A DNA stretch of 6,189 bases, taken from contig JAITLH010000222.1 of NCBI GenBank assembly GCA_031277995.1, positions 1 to 6,189 on the forward strand, read 5' to 3'. Every line of letters starts with the position of its first letter. The first letter of the stretch is position 1. The stretch comes from Deltaproteobacteria bacterium. GTDB taxonomy: Bacteria; Desulfobacterota; Desulfarculia; Adiutricales; Adiutricaceae. The notes under the pieces were generated by a model. The model was not told the DNA's origin. It saw nothing but the letters and a program-made list of their open reading frames with translations, and searched no databases. Below are positions 1 to 5,788 of the stretch, piece by piece. Position numbers and translations under genes: made by a program.

Positions 1-191
1 TCCTGCTTAAAAGTGTGCTTGGCCCCAACCTTCCCCGCGTAAATTTTCCTCGCTCCCGTTGGCGCGAGCTCCAATAGCTCCGGCGCGGCCAAATAGTCAT
101 AAACCACCACCTGGGCCCGTCCCAAAACCTCCGCGCCCCGAAGCGTCAACAGCCCCGGGTCGCCCGGCCCCGCCCCAACCAAATACACCAT
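1..191 (-). CDS. cobA: Uroporphyrinogen-III C-methyltransferase (SUMT), N-terminal part
   Basis: This is the 5' part of a gene that runs off the left edge; 63 codons are visible. The SUMT family uses S-adenosylmethionine to methylate uroporphyrinogen III at C2 and C7, giving precorrin-2 for siroheme, cobalamin or the alternative heme route. The translation opens MVYLVGAGPGDPGLLTLRG, which is the glycine-rich SAM-binding loop expected at the extreme N-terminus of the family. It continues with VVVYDYLAAPELLELAP and then IYAGKVGAKHTFKQ, matching the conserved segment that follows in SUMT enzymes. ATG at 191 puts the conserved loop at residue 2, but its ribosome-binding site is weak. An in-frame TTG at 245 has GGGAGG nine bases upstream and would add 18 Gly-rich residues, so the true start is open. 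It lies downstream of hemC in the same direction, separated by a repeat array. A C-terminal HemD fusion, common in some deltaproteobacteria, cannot be judged here. Confidence 0.9.
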   Translation of the reverse strand, partial: MVYLVGAGPGDPGLLTLRGAEVLGRAQVVVYDYLAAPELLELAPTGARKIYAGKVGAKHTFKQ

Positions 192-272
192 GCCCGCCGA
201 ACCGCCCTGGCCTCCAGCCGCGCCATCCTTTCTTTCATCGCCCAATTGTCCACGCCTCCCAATCTTCCCAAG

Positions 273-730
273 CTCATCGGTTAAAGTCTTACGGCCTTTT
301 AGCCTTACCCAATCCACCAAAGCCCATTGGTCAAAGTCTTACGGCCTTTTAGCCTTACCCAATCAACCCAAAGCCCATTGGTTAAAGTATTACGGCCTTT
401 TAGACTTACCCAATCCACCCAAAGCCCATCGGCTAAATTATTACGGCCTTTTAACCTTACCCAATCCACCCAAAGCCCATTGGCTAAACTATTACGGCCT
501 TATAGCCTTACCCAATCCACCAAAGCCCATTGGCTAAATTATCACGGCCTTTTAGCCTTACCCAATCCACCAAAAGCCCATTGGCTAAATTATTACGGCC
601 TTTTAACCTTACCCAATCCACCCAAAGCCCATTGGCTAAAGTATCACGGCCTTTCCGGCTTCCCCAAACTACCCCAAAGCCCATTGGTCAAAGTATTACG
701 GCCTTTCCGGCTAAACATCGCCTAAGTTCT
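273..730. repeat. 51-bp tandem repeat array, about nine copies, between hemC and cobA
   Basis: A direct repeat of 50-52 bp runs through this stretch. Its landmark CCCATTGG (or CTCATCGG/CCCATCGG) falls at 273, 323, 374, 425, 476, 526, 577, 628 and 680. Each unit contains AAAGCCCATTGG, then TTACGGCCTTTTAGCC, then TTACCCAATCCACC, with point differences between copies. The last two copies carry TTTCCGGC in place of TTTTAGCC. A more degenerate tenth copy may follow at 731-765 (CCTTACGGCCCCC). Because 51 is 17 codons, all three frames on the plus strand stay open and give spurious repetitive proteins; none has a supporting start signal or a recognisable domain. Most units contain the small inverted repeat AGCC-CATT-GGCT. 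There are no unique spacers between units, so this is not a CRISPR array. Confidence 0.93.
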
Positions 731-765
731 TTGTTTCAATCCTTACGGCCCCCACGCCTTCCCAT

Positions 766-1167
766 GCCCCAAATAAGGTACTTTTCTGGTCTTTTCCCCG
801 CGCCAAACCCTTCTCCGGCCCCGGAAATTAGAGCAAAAAAAAGACTTCGGTCCCTTTTGGGACATCAAAGTCAAAGGTCCGCCCAAAGGCCTGACTCTTC
901 TCTTTCACCGATGACAAGGGATGAGTTTTTCGGCCGCCTAAACACGGCGGAGAATCGTGATTTCTAGCGATATTCGTCTAAAAACGAGGGCCGTAAACTT
1001 AAGTTCTTAGGCCCAAGCCCAGGGCATTTCGAGGTTTTTAACCAAACGGCCCTCGCCCAAGTATGCCTTGTGGTTTAAGGCTTTAGGGTTTTTCGCTCCG
1101 TAAGTTTGTCCGAAAGCCGAGCCGTAAGGCGCCTTGGCCTAAGGGAACGTGTCCCCTGGGAGCTACC
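766..1167. other. Non-coding stretch between the 51-bp array and hemC
   Basis: No gene could be recognised on either strand here. Minus-strand frames, which would continue the hemC-cobA direction, are broken repeatedly by stops and show no family motif. Plus-strand frames show no ribosome-binding site or domain. A short inverted repeat CCGCC/GGCGG lies at 934-938 and 946-950 with a 7-base loop. Just past the hemC stop there is a weak GGGAAC/GTCCCC-type inverted repeat (about 1143-1156). Neither is followed by a T run in the hemC direction, so no intrinsic terminator is visible between hemC and cobA. Confidence 0.5.
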
Positions 1168-2166
1168 TCAAAGCGAAAAAGTGCCTTGGTATTGTTTTTC
1201 TTTGAGGCCGGACGCGACCAAACGCCCTAATTTTTCCGCCAGGGCGTATTCCTGGGGCCCGAAATCTTTTTTGGCGAAGGATACTCGGCCGTTGGTGATT
1301 TGTTGGACCATCGTAGGTAGGTTTATTGACTTTTCTTCTTTAAAGGTTTGCCCGTGGTAAATCATGGCCGAGGACACAAGCAAACGGTTCGAGGATTCTA
1401 GGGTGCAAAGGGCGGAAATCGGTTCAGAGCAGCCAATGCCCATTTCGCGGATAAAGGCCCGTTCGGCGTAGAAAGCCAAAGACGACGGAAAATGGTTCAA
1501 GGGTTGTAAGAGTTCGACCATGAATTTGTCGGCTTCGCGGTATTCCAAGGCCAGTTGGCCTTGCCCCGGGGCGGGCGGAAGGATCTCTGGGGAGAGAACC
1601 TGGACTTTATATTCATGTTTGAGTTTTAAGCGAGAAAGGGCCGCCTGGGCCAAAACCACCCCGGTTAAAAGATTCCCCACCGCCTTAAGTCTCGTCCCCA
1701 CGTTGCCCCTAAGGGGCTTGATTATGAGATCTTTGCGGTAAGTTCTTAGGAAAGCCTGTCTTCTTAAACTAGAAGTTCCTATCGAGGAACGGCTGGCCAA
1801 TAAGGAGACGTCCAGACGCGTGGCCGTGACCAAAACGTCCCAGGGCTCTTCCCTTTGAAGGGCCGGGCAGACGGTTAGCCCCTGCGGAACGTCCGAAGCC
1901 AGGTCCTTGGCGCTGTGGACGGCCAGATCGATTTGTTTTTTTTGCAGGGCCGCTTCGATTTCCTTTACGAAAAGTCCCTTAACTCCAAGGTCAAAGGTCG
2001 GCTTGGCCTCCGGATTGTCGCCTCTGGTTTTTATGGGAACGAACGTAAAATTAATGTGAGGGTAATGAAACTTCAAAGTCTCAATGATCAGTTCCGACTG
2101 GATCTTTGAAAGCTCGCTACCCCTGGCCCCAACCTTAAGGTTTTTTATTTCTTTAATTTGAGCCAC
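1168..2166 (-). CDS. hemC: Hydroxymethylbilane synthase (porphobilinogen deaminase)
   Basis: Cytoplasmic enzyme that joins four porphobilinogen molecules into the linear tetrapyrrole hydroxymethylbilane. The product has 332 residues, a little longer than the usual 310 or so. Family motifs appear in order: KVGARGSELSKIQSE (residues 11-25), KTRGD (46-50), GVKGLFVKEIEAAL (61-74), DLAVHSAKDL (80-89, with the catalytic Asp at 88), IGTSSLRRQ (129-137, dipyrromethane/substrate-binding arginines), LRGNVGTRL (152-160), LPPAPGQGQLALE (196-208) and GIGCSEP (243-249). Cys246 is the expected attachment residue for the dipyrromethane cofactor, so the enzyme looks active. The C-terminal domain is divergent, as is normal for the family. 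The start is GTG at 2166. No other start codon lies between it and the conserved VGARGS, and it overlaps the 3' end of the upstream zinc-ribbon gene by 14 bases, which suggests translational coupling. The next gene in the same direction is cobA. Confidence 0.97.
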   Translation of the reverse strand: MAQIKEIKNLKVGARGSELSKIQSELIIETLKFHYPHINFTFVPIKTRGDNPEAKPTFDLGVKGLFVKEIEAALQKKQIDLAVHSAKDLASDVPQGLTVCPALQREEPWDVLVTATRLDVSLLASRSSIGTSSLRRQAFLRTYRKDLIIKPLRGNVGTRLKAVGNLLTGVVLAQAALSRLKLKHEYKVQVLSPEILPPAPGQGQLALEYREADKFMVELLQPLNHFPSSLAFYAERAFIREMGIGCSEPISALCTLESSNRLLVSSAMIYHGQTFKEEKSINLPTMVQQITNGRVSFAKKDFGPQEYALAEKLGRLVASGLKEKQYQGTFSL

Positions 2167-2395
2167 AACCAGCGCACGAGGGCGCGGAACAAGATCCGCA
2201 CGATGAAGAAGAAGATGACGTTGAGCCGCCGGCCAGGTCCATGGTGCCGCCAGACGGGCCGCAACGGAAACTGGAGAGATGCTTTTGGCAGTTGGCTTGG
2301 CCGCAAGCCGGGCAGATGATTTTCTCCGAACGGCTTATGACCAGTTCCTCAAAGTCCCGACCGCAGTCTTGGCATTTAAATTCATAGATGGGCAT
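2153..2395 (-). CDS. FmdB-family zinc-ribbon protein with Ser/Cys-rich tail
   Basis: Small protein of 80 residues beginning MPIYEFKCQDCG, the hallmark N-terminus of the FmdB/CxxC_CxxC_SSSS regulatory-protein family. Two CxxC pairs (C8/C11 and C28/C31) form the predicted zinc ribbon. Positions 58-80 are a serine run followed by a second cysteine cluster, C66-x2-C69-x4-C74-x2-C77, ending CGSN. The ATG at 2395 is chosen because GAGG lies nine bases upstream (2405-2408). An in-frame TTG at 2410 overlaps that site and would add five residues with no family support. The molecular role of the family is poorly defined; it was first linked to regulation of formamide/amide use, but that cannot be assumed here. 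Proteins of this type are often found in short operons with unrelated metabolic genes. The stop codon lies inside hemC, so the two are very likely cotranscribed. Confidence 0.93.
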   Translation of the reverse strand: MPIYEFKCQDCGRDFEELVISRSEKIICPACGQANCQKHLSSFRCGPSGGTMDLAGGSTSSSSSSCGSCSAPSCAGCGSN

Positions 2396-2404
2396 TGAAC
2401 GTAA

Positions 2405-2408
2405 CCTC
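2405..2408 (-). promoter_or_regulatory. Ribosome-binding site deciding the fmdB-like start
   Basis: GAGG on the minus strand sits nine bases before ATG 2395. It overlaps the alternative TTG start at 2410, so the shorter MPIYEF form is favoured. Confidence 0.65.
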
Positions 2409-2446
2409 AAAAATGGAGAAAAACCTAGCTTGGACCCCCAAACGCC

Positions 2447-2712
2447 AGACCGATTAAGCCAACCCGGCTAAGTTAAGCCCAATGGGCCAAGCCAATTAAG
2501 CCAAGCCGATTAAGCCAAACCAACTAAGCTAAGCCCAATGGGCCAAACCAATTAAGCCAACCCGGCTAAGCTAAGCCCAATGGGCCAAGCCGATTAAGCC
2601 AAACCAACTAAGCTAAGCCCAATGGGCCAAACCAATTAAGCCAACCCGGCTAAGTTAAGCCCAATGGGCTAAGCCAATTAAGCCAAACCGGCTAAGTTAA
2701 GCCCAATGGGCC
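2447..2712. repeat. 14-bp minisatellite with 42-bp higher-order period, 19 units
   Basis: The stretch divides into 19 consecutive 14-mers with no insertions or deletions. Variants include AAGCCCAATGGGCC, AAACCAATTAAGCC, AACCCGGCTAAGCT, AAGCCGATTAAGCC and AAACCAACTAAGCT. The palindrome-bearing unit AAGCCCAATGGGCC (or ...GGGCT) begins at 2475, 2531, 2573, 2615, 2657 and 2699. After the first 56-bp step it recurs every third unit, giving a 42-bp higher-order repeat. GCCCA-A-TGGGC within it is a perfect inverted repeat. The array lies directly upstream of the fmdB-like gene and downstream of a candidate minus-strand promoter, so it would be transcribed as leader. Stops occur in most frames and no protein is proposed. 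Confidence 0.95.
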
Positions 2713-2792
2713 ATCTAAAAGGGCCAAACAAGACTCTTCGCTCCCGGACCAATCGTTCTCTAAACCCTAGTCCCGGAATATGTAACGCCCAT

Positions 2793-2821
2793 ATAATACC
2801 ACCCTATACCATATTGGGCAA
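2793..2821 (-). promoter_or_regulatory. Candidate sigma70-type promoter for the fmdB-hemC operon
   Basis: On the minus strand, TTGCCC (2816-2821) is followed after exactly 17 bases by TATTAT (2793-2798), a good match to the -35/-10 consensus. The surrounding 2770-2890 stretch is more AT-rich than its neighbours. Transcription would start near 2786 and cross the 14-bp repeat array before reaching the fmdB-like start at 2395, giving a leader of about 390 bases. This is a sequence match only. Confidence 0.5.
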
Positions 2822-2908
2822 ATTTATCATACGTCCAACGGCGCGGCCAAAGGGTCGAAAGCGATATCAACATATAGTGGATATTGCCAAGAATTAGGTC
2901 AACATGTG

Positions 2909-2942
2909 GGGTCTTGGGCTTTTTACTTCTCCGTCAAGACCC
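2909..2942 (-). terminator. Inverted repeat at the 3' end of the AlbA/Schlafen-type gene
   Basis: GGGTCTTG (2909-2916) and CAAGACCC (2935-2942) are perfect 8-base arms around an 18-base loop that contains the stop codon (2923-2925). The minus-strand transcript would form the hairpin at its end. No U run follows, so it is at best an atypical terminator or an mRNA 3'-end structure. Confidence 0.3.
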
Positions 2943-4308
2943 AGGAGCCATGATGTTTACTGCCCTCGCGATCGACAAATCCTTTCTTTTTCAGCGACGC
3001 GGTCAAGAGTTGGACGCTTCGGCGCGATTTGCCAATGGCTTTGGCAATCTCCACTTGGGTTATTTTAGGATTCAATCGCATGAGGCGCATCACGTCCACT
3101 TCCGTATCGCTCGGTATATTTTCTTTGGATTGGCCGGGTGCGGTCGTGTCTTCACCGTTGTAATTCACGTTTTTCAACTTAACCATAAAAGACTTTTCCG
3201 TGGAATGGAAAGTAGGCAGGAAGTCGTCGGCGTAGCCGGGCAGCTTTTTCGTTTCCTCCACGATCTTTTTTAAGCCCCCGCCGCGACAGTCCATGAATTT
3301 AAGGCGCTGGAACAAGTTGGCGATGACCGGGTTGCGGCGTACGGAGATGACTTTTTCGATGTCTTGCCCCTGGACTTCATCGCAGCTTACCGGAGCGCCG
3401 GGCGATGAGATCGTTAGCTGGTCTCTATAAACGTCGATTTTAATCTCGCCGCCCAAATCTTGATAATCCCGGTGAATAAGGGCGTTGACCAGAGCCTCGT
3501 CCACGGCCCCCATGGAGTAATCGGGTTCGAACAATCCCCCTTGGCCGTCTTTTTTAAAAGGGACTTTTGTATTGTTTTTAATAAAGTCGCGGCCACTACT
3601 TAAAAGATATATTAGGCCGCCCTCGTAATCTTTGTAATCGAGGACGACGTCAAAGCGACCTACCCCGGCATGACTGTCCAACCTTACGCAGCGAAGCCGC
3701 GAGTTACCCAAGATGGCCTGATCGGAGAGTAGCGTTCCGGCGTTGGTTAAAAGATCGCCCTGGCTCACCAGCCCGAAATAGGCGTAATCGGTTTTGTTGA
3801 AACGAGCCCCAGTCCTTTGAAAATAAGTGGCCTCCAATAAGGTAAAACTGAAATCTTTTTTCTTTAGATGGGTTACCGTCGAGTCAAAGGTACCCTGGCC
3901 GGCTTTAAGCCTTATTTCGTTAAGGATCTGGTCAGGCGCCGGAACGCTTTCATGGCCGATTCGGACATAGGCGCGCTTGACCCCATTGGCGGAGCAGAAA
4001 TAGGGCGCTTCCACACCGGCCAAAACGACAAGCGTTATGATTTTAACCTTACCGGAGCTAATGATCGTAATGACATATTCAGGCCGGGGAGTGATATGCG
4101 CCCTAATCTGCGTCTGGATTAAGTTGTCGTCAAAGGGGGCGTCGTTTAAACCGATAACCCGGCCGTCTTGGGCCAGGCCAAAAAAGAGAGTGCCGCCGAT
4201 GCCATTGGCAAAAGCGCATATGTTTTTAAGCCAACTAAACGGATCCAAACGATCCACAAAGTCTTTGAAATCGCAGTCGGCGGACATTTTTATCATGTTG
4301 GAGTACAT
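2923..4308 (-). CDS. Schlafen/AlbA_2 domain protein with HATPase_c_4-like domain and C-terminal winged helix
   Basis: Protein of 461 residues with the layout of the family annotated as 'AlbA_2 / Schlafen domain, putative DNA- or ATP-binding transcriptional regulator'. Residues 12-60 form the AlbA_2 (divergent AAA_4) core: DFKDFVDRLDP, then WLKNICAFANGIGGTLFFGL and GRVIGLND. This fits the family pattern of an (E/D)FK motif, an AFAN(x)xGG motif and a GxxxG-type turn. Residues 255-350 match the HATPase_c_4 region: DEALVNALIHRDY (270-282, the N-box-like helix), SSPGAP (301-306), then RRNPVIANLF and MDCRGGGLKKI (324-349). Residues 400-459 look like a winged helix-turn-helix (ITQVEIAKAIGKSRRSVQ, then LKKKGFVDREG, ending GSWVLTEK). 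ATG at 4308 is kept because GAGG lies 11 bases upstream; ATGs at 4296 and 4287 are alternatives. The substrate or regulatory target is unknown. It is monocistronic as far as can be seen, and a decayed relative lies just upstream. Confidence 0.88.
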   Translation of the reverse strand: MYSNMIKMSADCDFKDFVDRLDPFSWLKNICAFANGIGGTLFFGLAQDGRVIGLNDAPFDDNLIQTQIRAHITPRPEYVITIISSGKVKIITLVVLAGVEAPYFCSANGVKRAYVRIGHESVPAPDQILNEIRLKAGQGTFDSTVTHLKKKDFSFTLLEATYFQRTGARFNKTDYAYFGLVSQGDLLTNAGTLLSDQAILGNSRLRCVRLDSHAGVGRFDVVLDYKDYEGGLIYLLSSGRDFIKNNTKVPFKKDGQGGLFEPDYSMGAVDEALVNALIHRDYQDLGGEIKIDVYRDQLTISSPGAPVSCDEVQGQDIEKVISVRRNPVIANLFQRLKFMDCRGGGLKKIVEETKKLPGYADDFLPTFHSTEKSFMVKLKNVNYNGEDTTAPGQSKENIPSDTEVDVMRLMRLNPKITQVEIAKAIGKSRRSVQLLTASLKKKGFVDREGSKHHGSWVLTEK

Positions 4309-4681
4309 GTTTGATTTTTCCTCGTTCCAGGCCTGCTGTCTCCGCCCATTTTTGCCCTTGGCCCCGGTTTAGGTTTACTCGCGCCCTGCCAATTGGCCCA
4401 GGCTTAGCCAAAATACTCAAGGCCCTTTATCTTCCCACAATCGCGGATAGTTTGCGCCTAGTGGACGCTTATGTCCCGATTGTCAGCACCAGGCCGTTCC
4501 GAGATATTTTCCAATAATTTCACTTTGTTACATATCACCAGACGGCGGCGAACCAAAATAGACTAGTGAATGAGAACACTTAAGTATACGCGTCAAGACC
4601 TGCTTTGTCAAGGCTTGGATTGGAGAGTGGTTACATTGACGCAAAAGTACCTGACGCTTCCTTAACAATCCAGCCGCGGTC
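4309..4681. other. Intergenic stretch upstream of the AlbA/Schlafen-type gene
   Basis: No supported gene was found. Short frames exist on both strands (for example plus 4311-4517 and minus 4528-4734), but none has a ribosome-binding site or a recognisable motif. The minus-strand promoter of the 4308 gene should lie here, but I found no match with both boxes at 16-18 base spacing that I would call. Confidence 0.4.
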
Positions 4682-4710
4682 CATAAGCGCAATTCAAAGT
4701 CGCGCTTATG
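4682..4710. repeat. Inverted partial copy of the 46-bp unit flanking the array
   Basis: CATAAGCGC (4682-4690) is the exact reverse complement of GCGCTTATG (4702-4710), with an 11-base loop. The loop sequence AATTCAAAG also mirrors CTTTGAAT inside the first repeat unit (4739-4746). The left edge of the array therefore looks like a piece of the same unit in inverse orientation. Confidence 0.7.
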
Positions 4711-4837
4711 ATCGCGCTTTAAAACCGTCTCCATTGCGCTTTGAATCGCGCTTATGATCGCGCTTTAAAAACGTCTCCATTGCGCTTTGGATCGCGCTTA
4801 TGATTGCGCTTTAAAACGTCTTCGTTGCGCTTATGTA
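4701..4837. repeat. 46-bp tandem repeat, about 2.9 copies
   Basis: Units run 4701-4746, 4747-4792 and 4793-4837. Each begins CGCGCTTATGAT(C/T)GCGCTTT, then an A run, CGTCT(C/T)C, and TTGCGCTT. The first two units differ at only two positions; the third is more diverged and shorter. The right edge abuts the coding remnant at 4835-4959, whose reading frame breaks up inside the array. Confidence 0.93.
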
Positions 4838-4959
4838 GTAATTGTCAATATGAACTTTGCTGCCCATAAGCCAATAGTCGCGGCGGACTAGGACCTTGGC
4901 CAGGGCCTCGGCCAAGGCGGCTTGATGGGGTAGTCGCGGTTTTCGTCAAGAAGGGGTCT
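4811..4959 (-). pseudogene. Remnant of a second Schlafen/AlbA-type ATP-binding gene (HATPase_c_4 region)
   Basis: On the minus strand, one frame reads ...LLDENRDYP. After a one-base shift near 4924 a second frame reads QAALAEALAKVLVRRDYW followed by LMGSKVHIDNYY. This is the family pattern in which a DYP motif leads into an EALxNALxHRDY helix and then GSEVHID. It aligns with residues 261-294 of the intact gene at 2923-4308 (PDYS, DEALVNALIHRDY, GGEIKIDVY) but is clearly diverged, and reads more like other family members in its GSKVHID segment. The frame continues only to TAA at 4811-4813, inside the 46-bp repeat, so the C-terminal half is missing. Upstream codons to about 5050 are open but not recognisable. 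No start codon or ribosome-binding site was identified. It is best read as a decayed paralogue or an older insertion, not a functional gene. Confidence 0.7.
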
Positions 4960-5355
4960 GGAAGCGCTTGGGGACTTTGGGCTGTGGGGGGGGTAGAGGG
5001 GCAAAAGGTCGCCTATGGCCAATTTCAGGCGTTTACGGGCTAGTTTATGAGGGGGCAAGGGTTTAAATTTTTAAGTCATGAAATCCCGAGGCAGGGTGAC
5101 TCATTTGATGGTTGGGCCAAGGGGTGGTCAGTTTTTCGTCAGTTTTTTTTGGCGGCGGGGAGGTAGCTGGGAAGCCCTTGGTAAGGCGTTTCGGGGCTGG
5201 GATTTTAAATAACTTTACAGGAAAAAGATTTAATTTCAGTTGTTTTCATGGTGTGGATCTATATCCCTTCAGGTTAATCGAAAAAATGGGGGGATATTAA
5301 TTAAGTCGCCGGGTGAAATTGTAAATATATAAGACTATACCATTCAAAAAAAAGC
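4960..5355. other. Non-coding stretch between the gene remnant and the plus-strand promoter
   Basis: No gene is supported here. Minus-strand frames may contain further decayed parts of the remnant at 4811-4959 (for instance a basic segment KLARKRLKLAIGDLL around 4995-5040), but this could not be matched to a family. From about 5200 the sequence becomes AT-rich, ahead of the promoter at 5356-5384. Confidence 0.4.
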
Positions 5356-5384
5356 TTGACTTGATGAATTTTTTTTAATATAAA
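5356..5384 (+). promoter_or_regulatory. Strong sigma70-type promoter on the plus strand
   Basis: TTGACT (5356-5361) is followed after 17 bases by TATAAA (5379-5384), with an A-rich tract just upstream (5346-5353). This is the closest consensus match in the window. It points away from the three genes, towards a stretch with no intact gene. The predicted start of transcription is near 5391. Confidence 0.65.
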
Positions 5385-5409
5385 TTAATCTCATTTTTTA
5401 GAACAGAGT

Positions 5410-5490
5410 ATGAAAGTAATGGTTTCATCAAAGTTAAAATGTCAATACCAGGGCATAATGTATCCGGTTGGATCTAGCCCACAAAGGTGA
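5410..5490 (+). CDS. Possible small or broken reading frame behind the plus-strand promoter
   Basis: ATG at 5410, about 20 bases after the predicted transcription start, opens a 26-residue frame beginning MKVMVSSKLKCQYQGIMYP and ending in TGA at 5488. There is no strong ribosome-binding site, only GAACAGAG before the ATG. Beyond the TGA the same frame stays open to TAG at 5671, through a hydrophobic stretch (LIFGVFVGLNPFIGLAGFGL) that runs into the 16-bp repeat. It may be a real small peptide, the start of a gene broken by a stop, or chance. No family is assigned. Confidence 0.25.
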   Translation: MKVMVSSKLKCQYQGIMYPVGSSPQR

Positions 5491-5630
5491 CTGGTGGAGC
5501 CGCCCGCGGCGCCTTTGGCTCGATTGTTGCTAAGGCGTTTTGAAGCCCCCAGTCGTATTTTTGACGCCCGGTTTTGGAACTTAATGGCCAGGCTGATTTT
5601 TGGGGTTTTCGTTGGCTTAAACCCCTTCAT

Positions 5631-5711
5631 TGGCTTAGCTGGATTTGGGCTTAGCCGGATTTGGGCCTAGCCGGAGCTTTGGCTCGGCTGGATTTGGGAT
5701 AAGCCGGAGCC
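5631..5711. repeat. 16-bp tandem repeat, about five copies
   Basis: The motif GGATTTGGG(C)(T/C)TAGCC recurs with GGAT or GGAG at 5641, 5657, 5673, 5690 and 5706, a spacing of 16, 16, 17 and 16 bases. The units contain GGCTTAGC(C/T)GG. That is the reverse complement of the CCGGCTAAGC(C) found in the 14-bp array at 2447-2712, so the two arrays share a core. Confidence 0.75.
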
Positions 5712-5731
5712 GCGCTTGGCCGTAACTGTCC

Positions 5732-5765
5732 TGGCCATTGGCCACGCGGTCAAAAATCTTGACCG
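5732..5765. repeat. Two adjacent perfect hairpins
   Basis: TGGCC-ATT-GGCCA (5732-5744) is followed two bases later by CGGTCAA-AAATC-TTGACCG (5747-5765), a 7-base perfect stem with a 5-base loop. Neither has a T run, so they are not terminators by themselves. They lie within the predicted transcript of the plus-strand promoter. Confidence 0.6.
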
Positions 5766-5788
5766 GGTTTCATTGGCCCGCTATCAGA

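Noticed and set aside
273..730. Possible CRISPR array
   Set aside because: The whole 50-52 bp period is repeated, with no unique spacers; there are also no cas genes in the window.
190..967. Several overlapping plus-strand reading frames with repetitive proteins (motifs such as LTQSTQSPLAKLLRPF)
   Set aside because: They exist because the 51-bp repeat is a multiple of three and keeps every frame open. They overlap each other in different frames, oppose the gene direction and lack start signals.
1106..2109. Plus-strand frames inside hemC
   Set aside because: They are antisense shadows of a gene with complete family motifs.
2884..4372. Plus- and minus-strand frames overlapping the AlbA/Schlafen-type gene
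   Set aside because: They overlap a gene with clear domains and show no motifs or start signals of their own.
4570..4662. Plus-strand 30-codon frame beginning MRTLKYTRQDLLCQG
   Set aside because: There is no ribosome-binding site or recognisable family, and it is short. It is kept out as probable chance.
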